Assembly (NCBI GenBank): GCA_030589225.1
Contig: JAUUWD010000088.1
Location: forward strand, 1-6,749
Reading direction: 5' to 3'
From: Desulfobacteraceae bacterium
GTDB lineage: Bacteria; Desulfobacterota; DSM-4660; Desulfatiglandales; Desulfatiglandaceae
Length of the DNA stretch: 6,749 nucleotides
Below the pieces are notes generated by a model. The model was not told the origin of the DNA. It worked only from the letters and a program-made list of their open reading frames with translations, and did not search any database. Shown piece after piece: positions 1 to 6,144 of the stretch. A program made the translations under genes and the position numbers. The stretch's first letter is position 1. Each line of letters begins with the position of its first letter.

Positions 1-32
1 TTCCGCTTCGCTTCAGACGGGATCTTCGACAG

Positions 33-209
33 GGTTCAACGTTCAGGGTTTCCCGCTGAAAGCGGGATTTAGCCTGGGTTGGGGTCGCATTTTTCATATT
101 GCTTGACATAGTTGATGAACCTATGAACGGCAGCAGTTACGCGCAATGTGCCACCCCTCGATATCTCAAAACCGTGCGATTTTCATCAGTTAACCTTGAA
201 CCGTGAACC
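33..209. repeat. Fold-back repeat built from TTGAACC-type heptamers
   Basis: The reverse complement of 33-50 (AACCCTGAACGTTGAACC) matches 192-209 (AACCTTGAACCGTGAACC) at 15 of 18 positions, so the two arms bound a segment of about 177 bp. The right arm continues as tandem units TTGAACC (196-202), GTGAACC (203-209), ATGGAAC (210-216) and TTGAACC (218-224). Two looser copies, GATGAACC and TATGAACG, lie near 114-128. The segment between the arms has no open frame worth calling. It resembles a dispersed intergenic repeat or a small non-autonomous element; its identity is inferred, only the symmetry is seen. Confidence 0.5.
51..67 (+). terminator. Short GC-rich hairpin, possible weak terminator
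   Basis: TCCCGCT (51-57) pairs perfectly with AGCGGGA (61-67) across a three-base loop GAA, and TTT follows. The stem is short and the T-tract minimal, so it could end transcription of a gene left of the window or be part of the surrounding repeat. It is a weak call. Confidence 0.25.
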
Positions 210-273
210 ATGGAACTTTGAACCTGAGTAGTTACAAAAAATATAGCCGAGTTGTTACCATAATACAAAACAT

Positions 274-279
274 GGAGGG
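274..279 (+). promoter_or_regulatory. Ribosome binding site of the pgk-like gene
   Basis: GGAGGG lies 6 bases before the ATG at 286, a strong Shine-Dalgarno match that fixes the start of the first gene. Confidence 0.75.
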
Positions 280-285
280 TGCCAA

Positions 286-1587
286 ATGGAAAACAAAGAA
301 TTGGATTCCCGGCTGAGGTTGTTTCAACAGGCCAATATGAAAGGTAAGGTGGTCCTCGTCAGGGTGGATCATAACGTTGTTAAGAATGGGATCATCAAGG
401 ACCCGTATCGCATTGAGGCCACCTTAGGAACGCTCTATGCCATTGCTGAGAAAGGGGGACGGGCCATACTTATGACCCACGTTGGCCGGCCCAGAGATAA
501 GAAATCGGGCAAAATCACCTGCAGGGAAGGAGAATCTGTCCGGCCTATAGCTCAGTACCTTGAAGAGAAACTCCCCATTAAAATACATGTCCAGGAGTTC
601 CCGGTAGATTCTGAAAATGGCATTATGCACCTTGATGAAACCATTGAATCGTCCATTGAAGCTCTTAAAAGAGGGCGAGTCGGGCTGGTTTATCTCCCCA
701 ATTCGCGCTGGTTTAGAGGGGAGCAGGCTGAAGGGCCTGAGAGGGACGTATTTGCCAGAGAGCTCGCCGCTGTAGCAGACCTTTATGTCAACGATGCCTT
801 TGGCTCTTATCGGGCCCACGTATCCACCTATGATGTGGCCAAGCTCTTACCTGCCTATGCAGGTGCTCTGCTCCAGAAAGAACTCAAGAATCTCCACAGG
901 GTGCTTGATCCCAAAAGGCCCTTTATCGCAGTCATTGCAGGGGCCAAATACGACACTAAGATTGGCCCGCTCAAGGCCCTCTACAACAAGGTGGACAATT
1001 TGATTTTAGGTGGGCTGATGTACAACACCTTCCTTTCAGCCAAATATGGAGTGGAAATTGCCGGGGTCTCGAAGGAAGACAGAGCGCTTGCAATGGAACT
1101 TGTCGAGCTGGACAGGAAAGAGAGTAAGATCCTGGAACTGCCCTATTTGGTAGAGTCAGATACAACAGAAGGAAAAAATCAAGGACAATACAGGACTGTC
1201 AAAATCGATGATTTCAAAGAAGGAAAAACATTTAAGTACCTTCTGGATTTCGATCCAAGATCTCTTGAAGAGCCAAACGTGAAAGATGCCATCAATTCAG
1301 CAAAAACTATCTTTGTGAATGCGGTTATGGGATTGATGCCCTCGTTTTTTCAGGGTTCCCAGGCCCTGTATCGGTTGATTGCCAACAATGGGCCGGCATT
1401 GAAGCTATTTGGAGGGGGAGATACCCTTCAGGAGCTTAAGAATCTCTGCCCCGGTATCTATATGGCAGGCCTCGATGCACCGGAGACCTACTATTTCACC
1501 GGTGGGGGAAGCGTACTGGCAGCCATAGAGCAGGGGAGTCCGTATCGCCTGAAGCCTGTGGAAGCGTTAATGGAGGAAAGTTCATAA
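286..1587 (+). CDS. pgk: Divergent phosphoglycerate kinase
   Basis: This 433-residue protein has the full two-domain phosphoglycerate kinase layout. That enzyme transfers phosphate between 1,3-bisphosphoglycerate and ADP in the cytoplasm. Recognisable landmarks are R26-V-D28-H-N30 (usually RxDFNVP), R42, T64-H-V-G-R-P69 (usually SHLGRP), N139-S-R141, N169-D-A-F-G173 with R176-A-H178, G219-A-K221-x3-K225, G376-G-G-D379 and T405-G-G-G-S409. Several family-invariant positions differ. F after the first D is H29. The usual ENxRF reads PNSRW. The DAFG loop is one residue short. The WNGPMGxxE nucleotide-site stretch reads VNAVMGLMP (344-352), losing Trp, Gly-Pro and Glu. The length is above the usual 390 to 400, with extra sequence near 75-130 and 290-330. 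It starts the operon and overlaps the next gene by one base (TAATG). The fold is secure; normal glycolytic activity is only an assumption, and it may be a specialised paralogue. Confidence 0.85.
   Translation: MENKELDSRLRLFQQANMKGKVVLVRVDHNVVKNGIIKDPYRIEATLGTLYAIAEKGGRAILMTHVGRPRDKKSGKITCREGESVRPIAQYLEEKLPIKIHVQEFPVDSENGIMHLDETIESSIEALKRGRVGLVYLPNSRWFRGEQAEGPERDVFARELAAVADLYVNDAFGSYRAHVSTYDVAKLLPAYAGALLQKELKNLHRVLDPKRPFIAVIAGAKYDTKIGPLKALYNKVDNLILGGLMYNTFLSAKYGVEIAGVSKEDRALAMELVELDRKESKILELPYLVESDTTEGKNQGQYRTVKIDDFKEGKTFKYLLDFDPRSLEEPNVKDAINSAKTIFVNAVMGLMPSFFQGSQALYRLIANNGPALKLFGGGDTLQELKNLCPGIYMAGLDAPETYYFTGGGSVLAAIEQGSPYRLKPVEALMEESS
1572..1576 (+). promoter_or_regulatory. Ribosome binding site deciding the start of the formyltransferase-like gene
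   Basis: GGAGG inside the last codons of the pgk-like gene lies 10 bases before the ATG at 1587. The next in-frame ATG at 1632 (MRVAAFMSG), where the conserved fold begins, has no comparable purine run, so the upstream start is preferred. Confidence 0.65.
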
Positions 1588-2387
1588 TGCCCATCACACC
1601 CATCTTCAATCCAGAAAAAGCGGGGCGTCCCATGCGGGTAGCAGCCTTTATGTCAGGTTCAGGCACGAACATTACAAAACTGATCCAACGTGAAAAGGAG
1701 CTGGAGGCCAGGGAGGCGACATCCCCGTTTCAAGTAATCTTCATATTCAGTGATCGGTCAGACGGGGTCTGTGCCGGAGAAAAGATAGCCTGTGAAAATG
1801 GCCTCCCCTACTTCAGCCATGATATTCGCGCGTTCCATCGAGTAAGATCACTAAAAAGGTCTGTTAAAACACCTGCGGGCCTTGCGGCCAGAAAAGAATA
1901 TGATCGTGTGGCCAAAGGGTTAGTGGAGACCTTTGATATCGATGTGATCGCTCTTGGCGGATACATGAGTTACATCACCCTGAACAGGTGCGTTAACGTT
2001 CATCCAGCCGATCTTTCTATCTGTTTGTCTGATGGCCGGAGAAAATATGTGGGCGATAATGCGGTTCGGGATGCAATCTATGCCGGAGAAACCATGCTTC
2101 GTGCTTCCACACTCTGGACAGATGAAGATGTTGATACGGGGCCCCTTTTGATGGTGTCAAAACCTCTATTTGTTGAACTTCCAGAGCCCCTTGAAAGGCT
2201 GACCAAAGATAAAGAGAAATTCCTCGAAATAGTGGACGAGCATCAGGAGCGCCTTAAGGCAGTTGGAGATTGGAAGATATTCCCCTTGAGCATCGAGATG
2301 ATATCCAGGGGCCGCTTCGCGCTTGATGAAAAAAATCAGGTTTATGTGGATGGGAAACCTGTACCGGATGGAGGAAAAAACAGATGA
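1587..2387 (+). CDS. PurN-like formyltransferase-domain protein
   Basis: This 266-residue cytoplasmic protein has the formyltransferase fold of phosphoribosylglycinamide formyltransferase (PurN), which moves a formyl group from 10-formyltetrahydrofolate to an amine. The core starts near residue 16 with MRVAAFMSGSGTN, matching the phosphate-binding GxGSN loop of PurN. IALGGYM corresponds to VLAGFM. The catalytic triad of the family is present as N137 and H139 in NVHP and D183 in DEDVDTGP. It departs from PurN in lacking the SLLPxFxG loop after the histidine (ADLSICLSDGRRKYVG instead), in an insertion around 80-105, and in a C-terminal tail of about 60 residues; PurN is usually 200 to 215 long. 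Catalysis is therefore plausible but the acceptor is probably not glycinamide ribonucleotide. It is coupled to both neighbours (TAATG before, ATGA after), so it likely works with the divergent kinase. A standard purN role is possible but not favoured. Confidence 0.75.
   Translation: MPITPIFNPEKAGRPMRVAAFMSGSGTNITKLIQREKELEAREATSPFQVIFIFSDRSDGVCAGEKIACENGLPYFSHDIRAFHRVRSLKRSVKTPAGLAARKEYDRVAKGLVETFDIDVIALGGYMSYITLNRCVNVHPADLSICLSDGRRKYVGDNAVRDAIYAGETMLRASTLWTDEDVDTGPLLMVSKPLFVELPEPLERLTKDKEKFLEIVDEHQERLKAVGDWKIFPLSIEMISRGRFALDEKNQVYVDGKPVPDGGKNR
2370..2374 (+). promoter_or_regulatory. Ribosome binding site deciding the start of pcm
   Basis: GGAGG lies 9 bases before the ATG at 2384. It supports the long form of the protein, which includes the signal peptide, over a shorter cytosolic form starting at the internal ATG at 2489. 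Confidence 0.65.
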
Positions 2388-3124
2388 ATAAATGCCGTGT
2401 GATTTTATTCACGTTTCTCGTGGGAATTGTTTCAGCCAGTATGGCTTTTACCGGCAATAGCGATGAGTATCGTGCAAAGCGCGAGCGGATGATCAAGGAA
2501 ATAGAAGAGGATGTAAGGGTAACAAGCAGGAGAATAGGTAAAAAACAACTGAGCACATCCGTTATGAAGGCTATGGCGAACGTGCCCCGGCATGAATTTG
2601 TACCAAGGAGTCTCAGGCGTGCAGCTTATGAAAATCGCCCTCTTCCCATTGGTTATGGCCAGACTATTTCCCAACCGTACATTGTGGCCTTAATGACTGA
2701 CCTTCTCGACGTTGAGGGCGATGATATCGTCCTGGAGGTGGGAACAGGTTCCGGGTATCAGGCGGCTATCCTGGCTGAATTGGTTAAAAAGGTCTACACA
2801 ATTGAGATAATCAAAGAGCTCGGGGAGCAGGCAAAAGGGCGGTTAGAGGATCTGGGTTATCAGAATATAGCTGTTCAGGTCGGTGATGGATATTATGGTC
2901 TTGAAGGACTTGCTCCCTTTGATGGTATTATCGTTACAGCCGCAGCCAACCACGTCCCGCCACCTCTCATCAAGCAATTGAGGCCCGGGGGCAAAATGGT
3001 CATTCCTGTTGGCGGTGCGTTTATGACTCAACAGCTTATGCTGGTGGAAAAGAGAAATGATGGTAAAATCATAACGAAACAGGTACTGCCCGTTATATTT
3101 GTGCCCCTTACCGGTGGTCATTGA
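2384..3124 (+). CDS. pcm: Exported protein-L-isoaspartate O-methyltransferase
   Basis: This 246-residue enzyme methylates isoaspartyl residues in damaged proteins with S-adenosylmethionine, starting their repair. Diagnostic family motifs are all present: PIGYGQTISQPY with Q93-T-I-S-Q-P98 at the substrate site, VLEVGTGSGYQAA with E118, G120, G122 and G124 at the cofactor site, YTIEI as the acidic second strand, and LRPGGKMVIPVG near the C-terminus. Cytosolic Pcm is usually about 210 long. The extra length here is N-terminal: K3 and R5, a hydrophobic stretch at 6-18, and S19-M-A21 as a likely signal peptidase I site, so the mature protein would act in the periplasm. SAM supply there is an open question for all exported Pcm forms. 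The start overlaps the upstream stop as ATGA, and the stop TGA at 3122-3124 shares its last base with the next ATG. The family call is very secure; export is an inference from the N-terminus. Confidence 0.93.
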   Translation: MNKCRVILFTFLVGIVSASMAFTGNSDEYRAKRERMIKEIEEDVRVTSRRIGKKQLSTSVMKAMANVPRHEFVPRSLRRAAYENRPLPIGYGQTISQPYIVALMTDLLDVEGDDIVLEVGTGSGYQAAILAELVKKVYTIEIIKELGEQAKGRLEDLGYQNIAVQVGDGYYGLEGLAPFDGIIVTAAANHVPPPLIKQLRPGGKMVIPVGGAFMTQQLMLVEKRNDGKIITKQVLPVIFVPLTGGH

Positions 3125-4578
3125 TGATACGCCCTGGTTTTTCTATCTTTCTCATTTCAGCCGCAGCCATCAGTTATGAAATCCTTCTGATACGGTTACT
3201 CAGCATCATCCAGTGGCACCATTTCGTCTCCATGATTATCAGCCTCGCCCTCCTCGGCTATGGCGCAAGCGGTACCTTCGTCGCTCTCACCCAGAAATGG
3301 TTTGTTCCCCGATTTGGCGTGTTTTTCATAGGCAATGCGACTCTTTTTGGTCTCACAATGGTGGGCAGTTTCATCATTGCCCAGCAGATTGCCTTTAATC
3401 CTCTTGAAATCATGTGGGAAAACAGGCAGTTTCTCCGCTTGCTCGGCGTTTATCTGGCCCTTTTTGTGCCTTTTTTCTGTGCAGCGAATTGTATCTGCAT
3501 TGTTTTTATACGCTTTAAAGATCAGATCCATCGCATTTACCGTTTTGATCTCCTTGGGGCCGGCGTGGGCGCTCTTTTGATGGTTTTTATGCTTTTTAAA
3601 TTTTCTCCCGCCACCTGTCTCAAGATTCTCGGGGCCGCAGGACCCTTCGCCGCTGCATTATTAGCCCTGAGCTTACATGTATCCTGGTCCCGCAGAGCTG
3701 CATTCGGTTTAATGCTATTTGGCTGTATGGCGCCTTTTATCTGGCCCCAAGAGTGGGTTTCCCTTCGGATATCGGAGTATAAGGGATTAAGCCTTGCGCT
3801 ACGTGCTCCTAATACCAAAATCATCAGTGAACATTTCAGTCCCCTGGGGTGGCTTGCAGTTGTTCAAAGCCCCACCATTCCTTTTCGATATGCGCCCGGC
3901 CTGAGTTTGAACTGTTCCATGGAACCCCCACCACAGTTAGGCATTTTCACTGACGGCAATGCCTTTAGCCCAATCACACGGTATGACGGCAACCGGGAAC
4001 ATATCGCCCATTTAGATTATCTTTCATCCGCTCTTCCTTACCATCTGTTGGAGGGACCTGAAGTCCTGATCCTTGGTGCCGGAGGTGGAATGGATGTTCT
4101 AATGGCCCTGTACCACCAGGCAAAAAATATTGATGCGGTGGAAATTAACCCTCAGGTCGTAGACCTCGTTCGCCGGATGCATGCCGATTTTGCCGGCCAT
4201 ATTTACCAAAAAGACGAAGTCATGGTTTACCTTGCTGAAGCGCGAGGATTTGTGACTAAAGGGAGGAAGAGTTATGATTTGATTCAAGTCTCTTTGCTGG
4301 ACTCTTTCAGCTCCTCCATATCAGGGGCAGGAGCGCTTAACGCCTCATATCTCTACACAGTGGAGGCCTTACAGGAATATTTTCACCGCCTGAAGCCTGG
4401 CGGTTTTTTGGCCATCACCCGTTGGCTTAAGGTGCCGCCGAAAGATGCTTTAAGGCTTTTTGGGACCGCAATCACGGCATGTCAAGAATTGGGTATGGAT
4501 GATCCCGGCCAGCAACTGGCAATGATCCGAAGCTGGAAGACAACGACATTGCTGCTAAAAAAAGGTGTGTTTTCATAG
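3124..4578 (+). CDS. Polytopic membrane protein with spermidine-synthase-like domain, part before the in-frame TAG
   Basis: These 484 residues are the first part of a protein that would be 813 long if the TAG at codon 485 is counted as a residue. About six to seven membrane helices come first (near 5-28, 34-55, 63-87, 105-129, 142-160, 165-186 and 190-207). A soluble domain follows with the Rossmann fold shared by spermidine synthases and SAM methyltransferases: LGAGGG at 317-322 as nucleotide loop, E340 in VEINP at the end of strand 2, D393 in SLLDSF, and LKPGGFLAITRW near 425-436. Proteins of this type are usually labelled spermidine synthase-like or SAM-dependent methyltransferase; their substrate is mostly unknown. 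ATG at 3124 overlaps the pcm stop (TGATG) with a weak GGTGG at 3113-3117. A TTG at 3121 is the other possible start and adds one residue. Termination at the TAG would leave the C-terminal part of the soluble domain and all later membrane helices unmade. Confidence 0.85.
   Translation: MIRPGFSIFLISAAAISYEILLIRLLSIIQWHHFVSMIISLALLGYGASGTFVALTQKWFVPRFGVFFIGNATLFGLTMVGSFIIAQQIAFNPLEIMWENRQFLRLLGVYLALFVPFFCAANCICIVFIRFKDQIHRIYRFDLLGAGVGALLMVFMLFKFSPATCLKILGAAGPFAAALLALSLHVSWSRRAAFGLMLFGCMAPFIWPQEWVSLRISEYKGLSLALRAPNTKIISEHFSPLGWLAVVQSPTIPFRYAPGLSLNCSMEPPPQLGIFTDGNAFSPITRYDGNREHIAHLDYLSSALPYHLLEGPEVLILGAGGGMDVLMALYHQAKNIDAVEINPQVVDLVRRMHADFAGHIYQKDEVMVYLAEARGFVTKGRKSYDLIQVSLLDSFSSSISGAGALNASYLYTVEALQEYFHRLKPGGFLAITRWLKVPPKDALRLFGTAITACQELGMDDPGQQLAMIRSWKTTTLLLKKGVFS
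4576..4578 (+). other. In-frame amber codon splitting the membrane protein gene
   Basis: Codons around the site read Gly-Val-Phe-Ser-TAG-Ala-Glu-Ile-Ser-Ala-Ile. The frame is unchanged on both sides and no other stop occurs between 3124 and 5563. The flanking residues form a helix start like those of the family, and Gln (CAG) would fit with one C-to-T change. Among the six gene ends visible in the window, TAG otherwise occurs only at the PilZ gene, at the edge of an inserted element. Confidence 0.9.
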
Positions 4579-5565
4579 GCCGAAATCTCTGCCATAAAAT
4601 CTTTTTGCCACGAACGGTCATTTGACGCTGTGTATTATCCCGGAATCACAAAAACTGAAGTCAATCAATATAATCTCCTGGAAGAACCATATTTTTATCA
4701 AGGAGTGACTGCGCTTCTTGGAAAAGAAAGGGATGAATTTGTCAATCGTTACAAATTTCATATCTCCCCCACTACTGATGGTCGGCCCTATTTTTTTCAC
4801 TTTTTCAAGTGGCGTACGCTTCGAGAAATCCTGGCACTGAAAGGACAAGGCGGGCTGCCACTGCTTGAATGGGGCTACCCAGTCCTGGTTGCAACACTCC
4901 TTCAGGCTGTCATAATGAGCTTTGTCCTTGTTTTACTTCCCCTCGCACTTCTGACACGCAATATAATGGCCAGGCGACAGCGAGGACGGGTTATTTCCTA
5001 TTTTTTCTGCCTGGGGCTTGCATTTCTATTCATTGAAATGGCATTTATTCAGAAATTTATTCTTTTTCTCCATCATCCGGTTTATTCAGCATCTGCTGTT
5101 TTATGCGCCTTCCTCACCTTCGCCGGCCTGGGAAGTGGTTTCTCCAAACGCTGGTCCGAAAATCTTGAAAGACTTTGCGCGCGCGCCAACGGGTTGCCCA
5201 TCGCCACTGCGGTTGCAGGTATTGGGATTATTTCTTTCCTCTATGTGATATTTCTGCCTCTCATATTTCAACACTGGATGTGCTTATCAAACTTATGGAA
5301 AATCCCAATTACCATCCTTCTTATTGCTCCATTGGCCTTTTGCATGGGCATGCCTTTTCCGCTTGGCCTGTCGAAAGTAGCTTATACAAGATCGGATTTT
5401 ATTCCATGGGCCTGGGGGATAAATGGCTGTGCCTCGGTACTAAGCGCCATTCTGGCGACCATATTGTCCGTTCATTTTGGTTTCAATCTTGTTATAGGAA
5501 TAGCTTTAGTGCTCTATTTCATTTCAGCCGTAGTTCTTTGGAGGCCACTGGATAAAACGACATGA
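4579..5565 (+). CDS. Same membrane protein, part after the in-frame TAG
   Basis: This 328-codon stretch continues the previous gene in the same frame. It begins mid-domain (AEISAIKSFCHERSFDAVYYPG), so it is not a gene of its own; a GTG at 4630 could serve as a start but has no ribosome binding site and would cut the fold. It completes the soluble domain, including the conserved TDGRPYFFHFF (about 551-561 of the full protein), and then crosses the membrane about seven times (near 585-611, 623-649, 655-673, 690-715, 728-751, 764-785 and 788-806). The stretches FLFIEMAFIQKFILFLHHPV, GLGSGFS, GMPFPLGL and PWAWGINGCASVLSA match the C-terminal membrane half known for this family. The codons show no decay, which favours recent mutation, sequence error or read-through over an old pseudogene. 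The TGA overlaps the next ATG (ATGA). Confidence 0.8.
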   Translation, partial: AEISAIKSFCHERSFDAVYYPGITKTEVNQYNLLEEPYFYQGVTALLGKERDEFVNRYKFHISPTTDGRPYFFHFFKWRTLREILALKGQGGLPLLEWGYPVLVATLLQAVIMSFVLVLLPLALLTRNIMARRQRGRVISYFFCLGLAFLFIEMAFIQKFILFLHHPVYSASAVLCAFLTFAGLGSGFSKRWSENLERLCARANGLPIATAVAGIGIISFLYVIFLPLIFQHWMCLSNLWKIPITILLIAPLAFCMGMPFPLGLSKVAYTRSDFIPWAWGINGCASVLSAILATILSVHFGFNLVIGIALVLYFISAVVLWRPLDKTT

Positions 5566-5924
5566 AAGTTCATTGGTGTTCATTTCCAGAATTTGTAATT
5601 GTCGTCTGGATCATATCCATCGGCACAGTGTCTTATCTCTCCGTAGTACCTCAGGTTGAGTTTCCGTTTTATTTCAGGTGGTCAGACAAGCTATATCATT
5701 TTCTTGCTTATTTCTGGCTGTCAGTCCTGCCGTTCTTTGGGTTTGCAAGTGCAAAGAAGGCCCTGACATGGGCACTTTTGATGATCCTTCTGGGAATCGG
5801 ACTTGAATTTGCCCAAGGTTTTGTACCAGGGAGACTTTTCTCAATTTGGGATATGATTGCGAATAGCTTAGGCGCAAGCGCAGGTATATTTTGCGGGATG
5901 AGCATTAGAACCGGAGGGCATTAA
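5562..5924 (+). CDS. VanZ-like family membrane protein
   Basis: This 120-residue protein is a compact VanZ-like protein. It has four membrane helices, at about 9-29, 44-62, 66-84 and 96-114. The conserved polar residues of the family are visible: S41-D-K-L-Y-H46 at the start of helix 2, E82 and Q85 in helix 3, and R91-x2-S94-x2-D97-x3-N101 with G104 leading into helix 4. VanZ of enterococci gives low-level teicoplanin resistance by an unsettled mechanism. Small VanZ-like proteins in Gram-negatives are of unknown function and should not be read as a resistance gene. The ATG overlaps the stop of the membrane protein gene (ATGA), with GGAGG at 5540-5544 rather far upstream and GGAT at 5550-5553 nearer. 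Because of this coupling, its translation could fall if ribosomes stop at the upstream TAG. It is the last gene of the operon. Confidence 0.88.
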   Translation: MKVHWCSFPEFVIVVWIISIGTVSYLSVVPQVEFPFYFRWSDKLYHFLAYFWLSVLPFFGFASAKKALTWALLMILLGIGLEFAQGFVPGRLFSIWDMIANSLGASAGIFCGMSIRTGGH

Positions 5925-6144
5925 GTCTTAGTAACCTTAGCGATAAAATTCTGCTCAACCTGTGCAGAAAATTGCAAAATTGAAAAAGTGTGAAGTGTCT
6001 AAAGTGAACTAAAGTGCCTAAAATTGTGGAATTCTTTTTTTTATAAAAACAGATGGAGCGAAGCGACTCATTAACTTTAGCTCACTTGTAACTTTTCCGG
6101 TTTATCCGGGTTAGGGAATAGCCCATCTGTAAGAAGGATATGGC
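5925..6144. other. Convergent intergenic region, first part
   Basis: No gene is visible. The stretch holds a 6-bp hairpin just after the operon (TTCTGC 5949-5954 with GCAGAA 5964-5969), the AAGTGNCTA repeat patch (5993-6087), an eight-T run (6035-6042) and a short CCGG pair (6097-6109). No classical GC stem followed by T-run is present, so the operon's terminator is not identified with confidence. Confidence 0.5.
5993..6087. repeat. AAGTGNCTA tandem units with an inverted copy
   Basis: Three adjoining units AAGTGTCTA (5993-6001), AAGTGAACTA (6002-6011) and AAGTGCCTA (6012-6020) are followed 53 bases later by a reverse copy. AAGTGAACTAAAGT (6002-6015) matches the reverse complement of 6074-6087 at 13 of 14 positions. 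Between the arms lie an eight-T run and GAGCGAAGCGA (6056-6066). The design, short degenerate units plus an inverted arm, parallels the repeat before the operon although the unit sequence differs. It is probably a dispersed intergenic repeat. Confidence 0.5.

Larger units (their letters stand above)
1..285. other. Non-coding leader upstream of the operon, rich in short repeats
   Basis: No coding region can be supported here on either strand. The stretch holds a 7-bp hairpin (51-67), a fold-back repeat (33-50 with 192-209), and a run of degenerate TTGAACC-type heptamers (196-224). The last 60 bases are AT-rich and lead into the ribosome binding site of the first gene. A perfect TTGACA occurs at 103-108 and a CATAAT at 259-264, but neither has a partner hexamer at normal spacing, so no promoter is called. 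The operon promoter may lie here in a non-consensus form or upstream of the window. Confidence 0.6.

Noticed and set aside
103..131. TTGACA at 103-108 as a promoter for the operon
   Set aside because: It is a perfect -35 match, but the sequence 17 bases downstream (AACGGC) is no -10 box; the nearest candidate TATGAA leaves only 13 bases of spacing.
196..224. Heptamer array as a CRISPR
   Set aside because: Units are 7 bases long and adjoin each other without spacers of CRISPR size.
231..264. CATAAT at 259-264 as a -10 box
   Set aside because: There is no -35 match at 16-18 bases upstream (poly-A there), and GTTACA at 231-236 is 22 bases away.
424..819. 131-codon minus-strand open frame inside the pgk-like gene
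   Set aside because: It lies antisense to well-conserved coding sequence, shows no recognisable protein features and has no ribosome binding site; it is a by-product of codon use.
3196..3824. Minus-strand open frames inside the membrane protein gene
   Set aside because: They are antisense to hydrophobic coding sequence and show no recognisable domain or independent start signal.
4630..5565. Second half of the membrane protein as an independent gene starting at GTG 4630
   Set aside because: There is no ribosome binding site, the start falls inside a conserved domain, and the frame is open back to the TAG at 4576, so it is the continuation of the upstream gene.
6019..6042. Eight-T run as a rho-independent terminator for the operon
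   Set aside because: Only a 4-bp AT pairing precedes the T-run; no GC-rich stem adjoins it.
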